Below are positions 1 through 13,852 of a stretch of DNA of 64,000 nt, piece after piece. Position numbers and translations under genes: made by a program. The DNA is from Cupriavidus sp. MP-37 (GTDB lineage: Bacteria; Pseudomonadota; Gammaproteobacteria; Burkholderiales; Burkholderiaceae), in contig NZ_CP085344.1 of the NCBI RefSeq assembly GCF_020618415.1, positions 2,193,001-2,257,000 of the forward strand, given 5' to 3'. Numbering within the stretch: position 1 is the first letter of the stretch; each line of letters opens with the position of its first letter. A model generated the notes under the pieces. That model had not been told where the DNA came from. It did not search any database and worked only from the letters and a program-made list of their open reading frames with translations.

Positions 1-1988
<1,988 letters not shown>

Positions 1989-2019
1989 TGAGCTTCCTAG
2001 TCGTTGTGACATGCCACGA

Positions 2020-3627
2020 TTACATGCGGAACACGCCGAACTTCATCTCGTCGATCGGCGCGTTCAGGCTGGCCGACAAGCCCAGCCCCAGCACCGTGCG
2101 CGTCTGCGCGGGATCGATCACGCCGTCGTCCCACAGCCGCGCGCTGGCGTAGTACGGATGGCCCTGGTGCTCGTACTGGTCGCGGATCGGCTGCTTGAAC
2201 GCGTCTTCCTCCTGCGCGCTCCACTGCCCGCCCTTGGCTTCGATGCCATCGCGGCGCACCGTCGCCAGCACGCTCGCGGCCTGCTCGCCGCCCATCACGG
2301 AGATGCGCGCGTTCGGCCACATCCACAAGAAGCGCGGCGAATACGCGCGCCCGCACATGCCGTAGTTGCCCGCGCCGAACGAGCCGCCGATGATCACCGT
2401 GAACTTGGGTACCTGCGCGGTCGCCACCGCGGTCACCATCTTGGCGCCGTTGCGCGCGATGCCTTCGTTCTCGTACTTGCGCCCGACCATGAAGCCGGTG
2501 ATGTTCTGCAGGAACACCAGCGGGATCTTGCGCTGGCAGCACAGCTCGATGAAGTGCGCGCCCTTGAGCGCCGACTCCGAGAACAGGATGCCGTTGTTGG
2601 CGACGATGCCCACCGGGTAGCCCCAGATGCGCGCGAAGCCGCACACCAGCGTGGTGCCGTAGCGGGCCTTGAACTCGTCGAACTCGGAGCCGTCGACCAG
2701 CCGCGCGATCACCTCGCGCACGTCGTACGGCTTGCGCGTATCGGTCGGGATCACGCCGTACAGCTCTTCCACCGGATACAGCGGCTCGACCGGCGCGTGC
2801 AGCCGGATCTGGTCCGGCTTGCGGCGGTTCAGGTGCTGCACGATATTGCGCGCCAGGCTGAGCGCGTGGTGGTCGTTCTGCGCAAAGTAGTCGGCCACGC
2901 CGGACAGGCGCGTATGCACGTCGGCGCCGCCCAGGTCTTCGGCGCTGACTTCCTCGCCGGTGGCGGCCTTCACCAGCGGCGGGCCGCCCAGGAAGATGGT
3001 GCCCTGGTTCTTGACGATGATCGATTCGTCGCTCATCGCCGGCACGTAGGCACCGCCCGCGGTGCACGAGCCCATCACCACCGCGATCTGCGGGATGCCG
3101 CGCTTGGACAGGTTGGCCTGGTTGTAGAAGATGCGGCCGAAGTGGTCGCGGTCGGGAAAGACCTCGTCCTGGTTGGGCAGGTTGGCGCCGCCGGAATCGA
3201 CCAGGTAGATGCACGGCAGGTGGTTCTCCTCGGCGATCTCCTGCGCGCGCACATGCTTCTTGACCGTCATCGGGTAATACGTGCCGCCCTTCACGGTGGC
3301 GTCGTTGCACACGATCACGCATTCCTGCCCGGCCACGCGGCCGATGCCGGTGATGATGCCGGCGCCGGGCGCGGCATTGTCGTACATGTCGTACGCGGCC
3401 AGCTGCGACAGCTCCAGGAACGGCGTGCCGGGATCGAGCAGCTGCTGCACGCGCTCGCGCGGCAACAGCTTGCCGCGCGCCAGGTGCTTGTCGCGCGCGG
3501 CCTCGCCGCCGCCTTCGGCCAGCTTCGCGATCTTTTGCTGCAGGTCGGCAACCAGGGCCTGCATTGCCTGTGCATTGGTCCTGAACGACTCGGAACGGGC
3601 GTTCAGCTTGCTTTCAATTACCGCCAT
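2020..3627 (-). CDS. liuB: methylcrotonyl-CoA carboxylase beta subunit (carboxyltransferase)
   Basis: 535 residues, the usual length for the carboxyltransferase subunit of methylcrotonyl-CoA carboxylase. It starts [15 protein letters not shown] and contains two crotonase-type carboxyltransferase halves. The N-terminal half has the acyl-CoA-binding region with [11 protein letters not shown] and the C-terminal half has the oxyanion segment [13 protein letters not shown]. It transfers the carboxyl group from biotin on LiuD to 3-methylcrotonyl-CoA, giving 3-methylglutaconyl-CoA in cytoplasmic leucine degradation. It lies 42 bases after the acyl-CoA synthetase gene and 31 bases before liuD. In many relatives a methylglutaconyl-CoA hydratase gene (liuC) sits between liuB and liuD; there is no room for it here. 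Confidence 0.93.
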   Translation of the reverse strand: MAVIESKLNARSESFRTNAQAMQALVADLQQKIAKLAEGGGEAARDKHLARGKLLPRERVQQLLDPGTPFLELSQLAAYDMYDNAAPGAGIITGIGRVAGQECVIVCNDATVKGGTYYPMTVKKHVRAQEIAEENHLPCIYLVDSGGANLPNQDEVFPDRDHFGRIFYNQANLSKRGIPQIAVVMGSCTAGGAYVPAMSDESIIVKNQGTIFLGGPPLVKAATGEEVSAEDLGGADVHTRLSGVADYFAQNDHHALSLARNIVQHLNRRKPDQIRLHAPVEPLYPVEELYGVIPTDTRKPYDVREVIARLVDGSEFDEFKARYGTTLVCGFARIWGYPVGIVANNGILFSESALKGAHFIELCCQRKIPLVFLQNITGFMVGRKYENEGIARNGAKMVTAVATAQVPKFTVIIGGSFGAGNYGMCGRAYSPRFLWMWPNARISVMGGEQAASVLATVRRDGIEAKGGQWSAQEEDAFKQPIRDQYEHQGHPYYASARLWDDGVIDPAQTRTVLGLGLSASLNAPIDEMKFGVFRM

Positions 3628-3669
3628 AGGGGCCTCGGGCAGGGTGATTGGTAGTAAGCGGCCTGTCGC

Positions 3670-5394
3670 TCAGGCCGTCCTGGATTCATCGATCTTCAGT
3701 TCACGCACCATCTGGTCGCGCATCACGAATTTCTGCACCTTGCCGGTCACGGTCAGGGGCATCTCGTCGACAAAGCGGATGTAGCGCGGGATCTTGTAGT
3801 GCGCGATCTGGTCGCGGCAGAACGCGCGGATCTCGTCTTCGGTGGCGCTCTCGCCCGGCTTGAGCACGATCCACGCGCACACCTCCTCGCCGTACTTCGG
3901 ATCGGGCACGCCGAACACCTGCACCGCCTGCACCTTGGGATGGCGGAACAGGAACTCCTCGATCTCGCGCGGGTAGATGTTCTCGCCGCCGCGGATCAGC
4001 ATGTCCTTGACGCGGCCGACGATATTGCAGTAGCCCTCTGCGTCGAGGGTGGCAAGGTCGCCGGTGTGCATCCAGCCGTCGCGGATGGCTTCGGCGGTGC
4101 GGGCCTCGTCGTCCCAGTAGCCCAGCATCACCGAATAGCCGCGCGTGCACAGCTCGCCCTTCTCGCCCACCGGCACGGTGGCGCCGCTGGCATCGACGAT
4201 CTTGACTTCCAGATGCGGCTGGACCCGGCCTACGGTGGTGGTGCGCTTGTCGAGCGGATCGGTGGTGCTGCTCTGGAACGACACCGGACTGGTCTCGGTC
4301 ATGCCATAGGCGATGGTCACCTCGGACATATGCATCTGTGCCACCACGCGCTTCATGGTCTCGATCGGGCACGGCGAGCCGGCCATGATGCCGGTGCGCA
4401 GCGAGGAGAAGTCGTAGTTGGCGAAGCGCGGGTGGTCCAGCTGCGCGATGAACATGGTCGGCACGCCGTGCAGCGCGGTGCAGCGCTCTTCGCTGACCGC
4501 GCGCATGGTGGCCTCGGGATCGAAGGCCTCGCCCGGGAACACCATCGCCGCGCCGGTCGACACGCACGCCAGCACCGACAGCACCATGCCGAAGCAATGG
4601 TAGAACGGCACCGGAATGCAGAGCTTGTCGTGCTCGGAGAAGCGCATCGCCATGGCGATGAAGCGCGCGTTGTTGACGATATTGCGATGCGTCAGCGTGG
4701 CGCCCTTGGGCGCGCCGGTGGTGCCGCTGGTGAACTGCACGTTGATCGCATCGTGGCGGTCGAGCTGCGCCGTGATGCGGTCGAGTTCCGCGCGCGCCAC
4801 GCCGGCGCCGCGCGCCAGCACCTCCGCATAGCGGATCATGCCGGGCGTCTCGCCCTCGCCCATGCGGATCACCCAGCGCAGCGACGGCAGCCGCGCGGCC
4901 TGCAGCGCGCCCGGCGCGCTGGTGGCCAGCTCCGGTGCCAGCGCCTGCAGCATCTCGAGGTAGCGCGAGGTCTTGAAGGCTTCGGCGGCGACGATGGCCT
5001 TGACGCCGACCTTGTTGAGCGCGTACTCCAGCTCCGCCAGCCGGTAGGCCGGATTGATGTTGACCAGCACCAGGCCCAGCCGCGCGGTGGCGAACTGCGT
5101 CACCAGCCACTCCACACGGTTCGGCGCCCAGATGCCGACGCGGTCGCCCCGGGCCAGGCCCAGCGCATGCAGCCCGGCTGCCAGCGTATCGATGGCGTCG
5201 GCAAACTCCCGCCAGTTCCAGCGCACGCCCTGCTCGCGGAAGACCACGGCCTCGCGTTCGGGGAACGCTGCCACGGTCTGCGCCAGCAGCGCCGGCACGG
5301 TCTGCTCGGACAGCGCTATGCTGGTGTCGCCACGGACATGCGACAGCCCGCCGATCGGCAGAATGGTGGGAAGCGGCTCTCCCTGCATCGTCAT
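3670..5394 (-). CDS. AMP-binding acyl-CoA synthetase of the leucine/isovalerate cluster
   Basis: 574 residues of the ANL adenylate-forming family. It shows the P-loop-like [10 protein letters not shown] (residues ~200), the AYGMTETSP motif near the middle, the [19 protein letters not shown] adenylate-binding stretch and the C-terminal lysine in [11 protein letters not shown]. It would activate a short or branched fatty acid with ATP and CoA. The location just upstream of liuB suggests isovalerate or a related acid, but substrate cannot be read from sequence. The reading frame is open further upstream. I chose the ATG at 5394 because GGAG lies 6 bases before it and because the longer start would run into the operator at 5429-5443. 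It is the first gene of the leftward operon and faces a divergent TetR gene. Confidence 0.88.
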   Translation of the reverse strand: MTMQGEPLPTILPIGGLSHVRGDTSIALSEQTVPALLAQTVAAFPEREAVVFREQGVRWNWREFADAIDTLAAGLHALGLARGDRVGIWAPNRVEWLVTQFATARLGLVLVNINPAYRLAELEYALNKVGVKAIVAAEAFKTSRYLEMLQALAPELATSAPGALQAARLPSLRWVIRMGEGETPGMIRYAEVLARGAGVARAELDRITAQLDRHDAINVQFTSGTTGAPKGATLTHRNIVNNARFIAMAMRFSEHDKLCIPVPFYHCFGMVLSVLACVSTGAAMVFPGEAFDPEATMRAVSEERCTALHGVPTMFIAQLDHPRFANYDFSSLRTGIMAGSPCPIETMKRVVAQMHMSEVTIAYGMTETSPVSFQSSTTDPLDKRTTTVGRVQPHLEVKIVDASGATVPVGEKGELCTRGYSVMLGYWDDEARTAEAIRDGWMHTGDLATLDAEGYCNIVGRVKDMLIRGGENIYPREIEEFLFRHPKVQAVQVFGVPDPKYGEEVCAWIVLKPGESATEDEIRAFCRDQIAHYKIPRYIRFVDEMPLTVTGKVQKFVMRDQMVRELKIDESRTA

Positions 5395-5423
5395 CGTTGT
5401 CTCCAAAGCGCGTCGGTTTCGAC

Positions 5424-5443
5424 TTGAGTTGAGCATAACTCAA
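5424..5443. promoter_or_regulatory. candidate TetR operator O1 (TTGAG-N5-CTCAA with an extra half site)
   Basis: TTGAG (5429-5433), CATAA, CTCAA (5439-5443) form a perfect 15-base interrupted palindrome. A further TTGAG half site is directly joined on the left (5424-5428). It lies 35 bases upstream of the acyl-CoA synthetase start, where a bound repressor would block transcription or initiation. The same motif with the same spacing recurs at 5596-5610. That the adjacent TetR protein binds it is an inference. Confidence 0.6.
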
Positions 5444-5595
5444 GGTCACGAATATCGCCGGGGTGATCCACCCAGAATTCAGGGTTAACCCCGTGAAGCT
5501 GCTGTTGGTGCTGGCGGATAATCTTCCGACTTCCGCTCTCGTCACATCAGGATGACGAAAAGGTATACGGGCCGGCGGGAAAATTCAACATTAAT

Positions 5596-5610
5596 TTGAG
5601 GCTTACTCAA
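5596..5610. promoter_or_regulatory. candidate TetR operator O2 (TTGAG-N5-CTCAA)
   Basis: A second perfect TTGAG-gctta-CTCAA palindrome, 167 bases centre to centre from O1, and 160 bases upstream of the divergent TetR start. The rest of the 376-base gap (5395-5770) holds no other feature I can support. Two matching sites between divergent genes suggest that the regulator controls both directions. Confidence 0.6.
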
Positions 5611-5770
5611 CTTCCGGCCAAAATGGAGTACGATGTGACGGCATCGCGCGGCAACCGCCAGGTGCGCGCTGCCGCAGGTTCCGCTCCCCCACACCGGGGC
5701 ACGGCCGGTCGTTTCGCGCTTCACTTGCCGCGCCTTACTTGCCGCCCTTCACTCGCCGGGATACGACATC

Positions 5771-6466
5771 ATGGAAGACAACGCCGCCGCTCGCCGGATC
5801 CCGTCCGGCGCCAGGGCGGAACAACGCATCCGCGACATCCTGCGCGTCAGCCGCGAGGTGTTCGCCGAACTGGGCTACGAGAAAACCACCACCACCGAGA
5901 TCGCCCAGCGCCTGGGCGTGTCCGAGGCCACGGTGTTCACGTACTTCCAAAGCAAGCGCAAGCTGTGCGTGCGGGTCATCGAGGACTGGTACGACGAAAT
6001 CATCGACGCGGTCGAGCGCGGCATGCCGCGCGACCAGAGCACCCGGGCGCAGCTGGCGTTCTACGTGAAGACGCACCTGCGCCTGTTCCTGATCCAGGGC
6101 ACCGGGCTGTGCGCGCTGGTGCTGTCGGAAGGACGGGCCAAGGGACCGGAACTGGGACAGGAGTTCGTGCCGCTGCAGCGCCGCTATACGGCGCCGCTGA
6201 TGGAGCTGCTGGCGCGCGGCCGCGAGCATGGCGAGATCCGCGCCGACCTGCCGCTGAGCCTGTTGCGCTCCGCCATCCTGGGGCCGATGGAGCATATCCT
6301 GTGGGATGCCATCGCGCGCGAGCGCGAGGTCGATATCGACAAGACCGCCGCCGACATGGTGGCCTTGCTGTGGCCCGCGCTGCAGCCGGCGAATATCGAG
6401 CTGGAGGCGCTGCGGGCCTTCCACGGCGAAGTCGGCGCGGCGCTGCGCAAGCTGGGCGACGCCTGA
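5771..6466 (+). CDS. TetR/AcrR family transcriptional regulator, divergent from the liu-type operon
   Basis: 231 residues. The N-terminal helix-turn-helix (residues ~20-70) is typical: TTTTEIAQRLGVSEATVFTYF, with the F-x-x-K-x-x-L continuation. The rest is the helical ligand and dimer domain. The gene is divergent from the acyl-CoA synthetase-liuB-liuD operon and shares with it a gap holding two identical palindromes, the usual layout of a local repressor whose ligand is an acyl-CoA or free acid. A TetR regulator called LiuQ has been predicted from comparative genomics to control branched-chain amino acid catabolism in some betaproteobacteria. This gene is a candidate, but I cannot confirm orthology. 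The ATG at 5771 gives a full-length TetR N-terminus; the ribosome site is weak. Confidence 0.88.
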   Translation: MEDNAAARRIPSGARAEQRIRDILRVSREVFAELGYEKTTTTEIAQRLGVSEATVFTYFQSKRKLCVRVIEDWYDEIIDAVERGMPRDQSTRAQLAFYVKTHLRLFLIQGTGLCALVLSEGRAKGPELGQEFVPLQRRYTAPLMELLARGREHGEIRADLPLSLLRSAILGPMEHILWDAIAREREVDIDKTAADMVALLWPALQPANIELEALRAFHGEVGAALRKLGDA

Positions 6467-6542
6467 CCGGCGCGCCGGGCGGCGCGCGCAAATTCCTTGT
6501 ACGCTGGAGGAGGCGTTCATCCCCCAGCACGGAGATTGCGAC

Positions 6543-6911
6543 ATGGCCGTCCAGCTCAACCACACCATCGTCTTCTCTCGCGACAAGCGGGTCTCCGCGG
6601 ACTTCCTGTGCGAGGTCCTGGGCCGCCCGCCGGCCGAGCCGTTCGGGCCCTTCCTCGGCGTAGCGCTCGACAACGGCGTCACCCTCGACTTCATGGACGC
6701 GCAAGGCGATATCGCCATGCAGCACTATGCCTTCCTGGTCAGCGACGCCGAGTTCGACCACGGTTTTGCCCGCGTCCGCGCGCACCGGCTCACGTACTGG
6801 GCCGACCCCTACCGGCGCCGCCCCGGCGAGGTCAATACCGACGACGGCGGCCGGCGCATCTATTTCGAGGATCCCAGCAAGCACTTTCTCGAGATCTTCA
6901 CCAAGGGCTGA
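6543..6911 (+). CDS. VOC-fold (glyoxalase/bleomycin resistance-like) protein
   Basis: 122 residues, one vicinal-oxygen-chelate module. It starts with the typical first strand LNHTIVFSRDK, has the RRIYFEDPSKHFLEIFT ending that supplies the last metal-ligand glutamate (Glu near residue 118), and a histidine early in the chain (NHTIV). Such single-domain proteins usually dimerise to form the active site, and they act as dioxygenases, isomerases or binding proteins. The substrate is not evident. GGAG lies 8 bases before the ATG. It follows the TetR gene by 76 bases on the same strand, which may or may not mean a shared transcript. Confidence 0.75.
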   Translation: MAVQLNHTIVFSRDKRVSADFLCEVLGRPPAEPFGPFLGVALDNGVTLDFMDAQGDIAMQHYAFLVSDAEFDHGFARVRAHRLTYWADPYRRRPGEVNTDDGGRRIYFEDPSKHFLEIFTKG

Positions 6912-7032
6912 AGCCGACGCGGCTTTGGCGTGCCGTTGGCGAGACACCGCCAAGTGGCGCCGTGCTGCACTTGGTTGATGCGGTTGCGCCTCTTAGAATG
7001 AAAGGGCCTGGTTTTCGCCGCATCGAAGGACC

Positions 7033-7797
7033 ATGCAGACCGCCGCCTCTCCCTACCAGCCCGTGCGCGAGCGGCGCACGCTGACCTGCTTCCTGCTGGC
7101 CCTGCTCATGCACTTGCTGCTGGGGGCCCTGCTGTACTACGGCGTGCGCTGGCGCAACGCCGTGCCCACCGGCGTCGCGGCGGAACTGTGGGAGCCCGTC
7201 CCCGAAGCCACCGTGCCCGAGCCCGTCGTCAAGCCGGCGCCGACGCCGCCGCCCGTCGAGGAAGAGGACGCCGATATCGCACTGCAGGAAAAGCAGCGCA
7301 AGGCCAGGCAGGCCGAGCGCGAGGCCGAGCAGGCGCGGCAGCGCGAAAGCCAGGCCCGTGCCGAAGCGGCGCGCAAGGAGGCGCAACGCCAGGCCCAGGA
7401 AGCCCAGCGCCAGGCCAGCAATGCCGAGCGCCAGGCCCAACTGGCCCGCTTGCGCGCGCAGGCCGGCGGTGCCGGCGCCGCGGCCAATACCGGGGCGGGC
7501 ACGGGATCCTCGGCCAAACCGTCGTCGGGCTATGCCGAGCGCGTGCGCCAGCGGGTCAAGCCCAACATCATCTTCAACGAGGACGTCGCCGGCAACCCGG
7601 CCGCGGTGGTCGCGGTGCACATGGCGCCCGACGGCTCGCTGCTGTCGACGCGGCTGGCCAAATCCAGCGGCAATGCCGGCTGGGACAACGCGGTGCTGCG
7701 CGCGGTGCAGCGCTCGGACCCGCTGCCGCGCGACAGCAACGGCGTGGCGCCATCCAACATCCTGATCACCTTCTGGCCCAAGGACGAGGGCGGCTAG
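7033..7797 (+). CDS. TolA-like cell-envelope protein (orphan, with TonB/TolA C-terminal domain)
   Basis: 254 residues with the three-part TolA plan. One inner-membrane helix lies near the N-terminus (residues ~18-38, CFLLALLMHLLLGALLYYG) behind a short basic cytoplasmic tail. A long alanine, glutamine, arginine and glutamate-rich helical domain follows (~80-150). The C-terminal globular domain (~165-254) has the TonB/TolA-type VVAVHMAPDGSLLSTRLAKSSGN strand-turn-strand. TolA links the TolQR motor to TolB-Pal and keeps the outer membrane drawn in during division. Here no tolQ, tolR, tolB or pal lies nearby, so it is either an isolated tolA or a second, specialised energy transducer. The helical domain is short compared with typical TolA. 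AAGGA lies 2 bases before the ATG. Confidence 0.75.
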   Translation: MQTAASPYQPVRERRTLTCFLLALLMHLLLGALLYYGVRWRNAVPTGVAAELWEPVPEATVPEPVVKPAPTPPPVEEEDADIALQEKQRKARQAEREAEQARQRESQARAEAARKEAQRQAQEAQRQASNAERQAQLARLRAQAGGAGAAANTGAGTGSSAKPSSGYAERVRQRVKPNIIFNEDVAGNPAAVVAVHMAPDGSLLSTRLAKSSGNAGWDNAVLRAVQRSDPLPRDSNGVAPSNILITFWPKDEGG

Positions 7798-7871
7798 GCC
7801 CTCGCCGCCCCGGGCCGCGCCCGCATCCCGTAGCGCGCGTTATCGCACCAACGGCGAGCCGATAGAACCAA

Positions 7872-7910
7872 ATTCCAATAAGACACGCTTTATCGGAATA
7901 GGATTACAAT
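7872..7910 (+). promoter_or_regulatory. candidate promoter with overlapping inverted repeat upstream of the thiol dioxygenase
   Basis: ATTCCAATAA (7872-7881) and TTATCGGAAT (7890-7899) are inverted repeats of ten bases with one mismatch around an 8-base spacer. Six bases further on, TACAAT (7905-7910) resembles a sigma-70 -10 box; a possible weak -35 (AAGACA, 7880-7885) lies inside the repeat. A protein bound to the repeat would cover the promoter. The Lrp/AsnC regulator encoded downstream is the natural candidate, but this is inference. Confidence 0.4.
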
Positions 7911-7998
7911 TCCAGCCTTCCTGGAAGGACAAATCGCATGCCTGTGCTATCGCCGGTCCCTATCATGAATAGACAAGAACAAGCCGACAAAGCCCGCC

Positions 7999-8562
7999 AT
8001 GACGACCGCCTCTCCCATTACCGCCTCCCCTCTTGCCGCCACCCGGCCGGCCAGCGCCCCGCTCGACCGGCTCGCGCTCGACCTTGCCGACATCTTCAGC
8101 AACAGCGCGCGCCTGGTTGCCAGCCACATCGCGCAGCACCTGCCCGATACCGAAACGCTGCTGGCCGCGTTGCCGCCGGGCGCGTTGCTGGGCGCGGCCG
8201 ACACCTATACCCGGCACCTGGTCTACGGCGATCCGCTGGAACGCTTCTCGGCCATGGTGCTGGTCTGGCGTCCGGGCCAGGCCAGCCCGGTGCATGGCCA
8301 CCGCACCTGGTGCGCCTACCGCGTGCTGCGCGGCACGCTGACCGAGCAGCACTACCGGTGGGATCCCGCCAGACAGCAGGCGCACCATGCCAACACCGTT
8401 ACGCGCAGCGCCGGCGATACCTTCAGCGTGCCGGGCGGCCTGCAGCACATCCACGCGCTCGGCAACACCAGCGACGAGATCGCGGTTTCCCTGCATCTCT
8501 ACGGGGTCAGCCGCGACCACATTGCGACCGGCGTGAACCTGCTGGTGCCGGCCGACGCCTAG
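7999..8562 (+). CDS. cysteine dioxygenase family (thiol dioxygenase) protein
   Basis: 187 residues, a cupin of the type I cysteine dioxygenase family. The iron site is readable: His99 and His101 in SPVHGHRTWC, and a third histidine at 152 in the GLQHIHALGN segment. Thiol dioxygenases use oxygen and ferrous iron to oxidise a thiol such as cysteine or 3-mercaptopropionate to its sulfinate. Bacterial homologues split between these substrates, and I cannot decide which applies here. The gene is followed after 56 bases by an Lrp/AsnC regulator, a common pairing for amino-acid and thiol catabolism. An inverted repeat overlapping a possible promoter lies about 100 bases upstream. The ribosome site before the ATG is weak. 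Confidence 0.8.
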   Translation: MTTASPITASPLAATRPASAPLDRLALDLADIFSNSARLVASHIAQHLPDTETLLAALPPGALLGAADTYTRHLVYGDPLERFSAMVLVWRPGQASPVHGHRTWCAYRVLRGTLTEQHYRWDPARQQAHHANTVTRSAGDTFSVPGGLQHIHALGNTSDEIAVSLHLYGVSRDHIATGVNLLVPADA

Positions 8563-8618
8563 CCGCCGCGCGGCGCACCGGGTGCGGGCGCGCCATCCTC
8601 AACTGACCGCCACGCGCC

Positions 8619-9077
8619 ATGGACCGCTACGACAAACAGATCCTCGCCCTGCTGCAGGAAGACGCCACCTTGCCGGTGGCGGAGATCGGCGAGCGCGTCG
8701 GCCTGAGCTCGACGCCGTGCTGGCGCCGCATCCAGAAGCTGGAAGAAGCCGGCCTGATCCGCAAGCGCGTGGCGCTGCTCGACGCCGCCAAGCTCAATGC
8801 CGGCGTCACCGTCTTCGTCTCGGTCCGCACCAGCCAGCACAACGTGAAATGGCTCAAGCAGTTCCACGGACTGGTGGCGTCGATCCCGGAAGTGACCGAG
8901 TTCTATCGCATGGCGGGCGACACCGACTACCTGCTGCGCGTGGTGGTGCCCGATATCGCCGCCTACGACCGCGTCTACAAGAAGCTGATCCAGGGTGCGG
9001 AACTCGCCGATGTCAGCTCCAGCTTCGCGATGGAACAGATCAAGTACACCACCGCGCTGCCGCTGGACTATGCCTGA
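8619..9077 (+). CDS. Lrp/AsnC family transcriptional regulator
   Basis: 152 residues, the standard Lrp/AsnC length. The N-terminal winged helix-turn-helix (residues ~1-60) has the hallmark VAEIGERVGLSSTPCWRRIQKLE, and the C-terminal RAM ligand domain (~65-145) includes the GDTDYLLRVVV segment that forms part of the amino-acid-binding interface. It likely senses an amino acid or thiol and controls the thiol dioxygenase gene just before it, perhaps through the inverted repeat at 7872-7899. Both assignments of target and ligand are inferences from position. Confidence 0.88.
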   Translation: MDRYDKQILALLQEDATLPVAEIGERVGLSSTPCWRRIQKLEEAGLIRKRVALLDAAKLNAGVTVFVSVRTSQHNVKWLKQFHGLVASIPEVTEFYRMAGDTDYLLRVVVPDIAAYDRVYKKLIQGAELADVSSSFAMEQIKYTTALPLDYA

Positions 9078-9253
9078 GGCCGCACTTGCGCGGATCGGCC
9101 GACGCCGCTGACCCCGCCGCCGCTGGCAATTTCCGCCATTTCAGCGGCGTTCGCCGCGCTTTTTGACGCATCCTGTTGCAAATACCCCGCGTTCCGGCAG
9201 ACTTGCGGCGACGCATTCCGGCCCCGGAACCTGCTGCGACGCAGCAATGGCTG

Positions 9254-9259
9254 TAGAAT
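9254..9259 (+). promoter_or_regulatory. possible -10 box upstream of the rpoD-like gene
   Basis: TAGAAT is a good sigma-70 -10 match about 148 bases upstream of the chosen start. The -35 position (CTGCTG at 9231-9236) is a poor match. The 329-base gap 9078-9406 shows nothing else I can support. The reading frame of the sigma factor is open from 9260, but that longer start would leave almost no leader after this promoter. Confidence 0.3.
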
Positions 9260-9406
9260 ATGCGGCCCCTATTCAAACGGCCGCGGCGGACGGTTATCCG
9301 CCCCGCCCCCGCCGAACCCCACGCGAGCCTTGACAGCAGGTTGGAATCACGCGCGCCCTCGTGCGCACTGCCGTCGAAACGCGATGCACGAAGGAAACAG
9401 CAGTCA

Positions 9407-11380
<1,974 letters not shown>

Positions 11381-11417
11381 GCGGCCAGCCGCCTCCGCGC
11401 ACAGAGGAGTGTTATCC

Positions 11418-12004
11418 ATGCCTGACCCGAACCTCTCTTTCTTTGGCCGGCTCTCGCTTGCCATGGGAACGTTCTTCGCCATCCTGGGCGACCGCGAGCT
11501 GGCCGCCGGCATCAAGCGCCTGCGCACGGGCGAAGCCGCTGTACCGGCGGCCCCGGTGCCTGCTCCGGCGCCGGCTGCCGCGCCGGTTGCCGCGCCAGTT
11601 GCAGAACCTGCGCCGGCACTGAAGGAAGCCAGCCCCGTGGCCGCGCTCCAGTTGCTCGCCCTGCTCCAGCGCGACGCCCGCTTCGTCGACTTCGTCGAGG
11701 AAGACATCGCGCGCTATGCCGATGCCGAGATCGGCGCCGCCGCGCGCCTGGTGCACGATGGCTGCCGCGCGGTGCTGCGCGAGCATTTCACCATCCGCCC
11801 GGTGCGCGAGGAAGCCGAGGGCAGCCGCGTGACGCTGGCCGACGGCTTCGACGCCGGCGCAATCCGCCTGACCGGCAACGTGGTCGGCAGCGCGCCGTTC
11901 CATGGCGCCCTCAGCCATCGCGGCTGGAAGGTCGAGGAAGTGCGCCTGCCGCGCCTGGCCGAGCGCCATGACGCCAGCGTGATCGCCCCCGCCGAGGTGG
12001 AGCT

Positions 12005-12008
<4 letters not shown>
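11418..12008 (+). CDS. DUF2760 domain protein, first gene of an Hsp70 pair operon
   Basis: 196 residues with two parts. A short N-terminal segment (NLSFFGRLSLAMGTFFAILGDRELAAGIKRL) is followed by an alanine/proline linker (~40-70) and a conserved C-terminal domain (~75-190) of the DUF2760 type, with LQLLALLQRDARFVDFVEEDI and the LTGNVVGSAPFHGALSHRGW motif. There is no known activity. The first segment could be a membrane-associated amphipathic helix. GAGGAG lies 8 bases upstream of the ATG. The stop overlaps the start of the next gene (ATGA), so translation with the Hsp70-like protein is coupled. A partner or substrate adaptor of the two Hsp70s is a reasonable guess. Confidence 0.75.

Positions 12009-13844
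<1,836 letters not shown>

Positions 13845-13852
<8 letters not shown>

Noticed and set aside
5596..6663. Plus-strand frame of 355 codons overlapping the TetR gene
   Set aside because: It is out of frame with the well-supported TetR gene and has a low-complexity arginine-rich translation.
9260..9406. Longer in-frame start for the RpoD-like protein
   Set aside because: The extra 49 residues are Arg/Pro-rich and unlike RpoD; the ATG at 9407 has AAGGA upstream.
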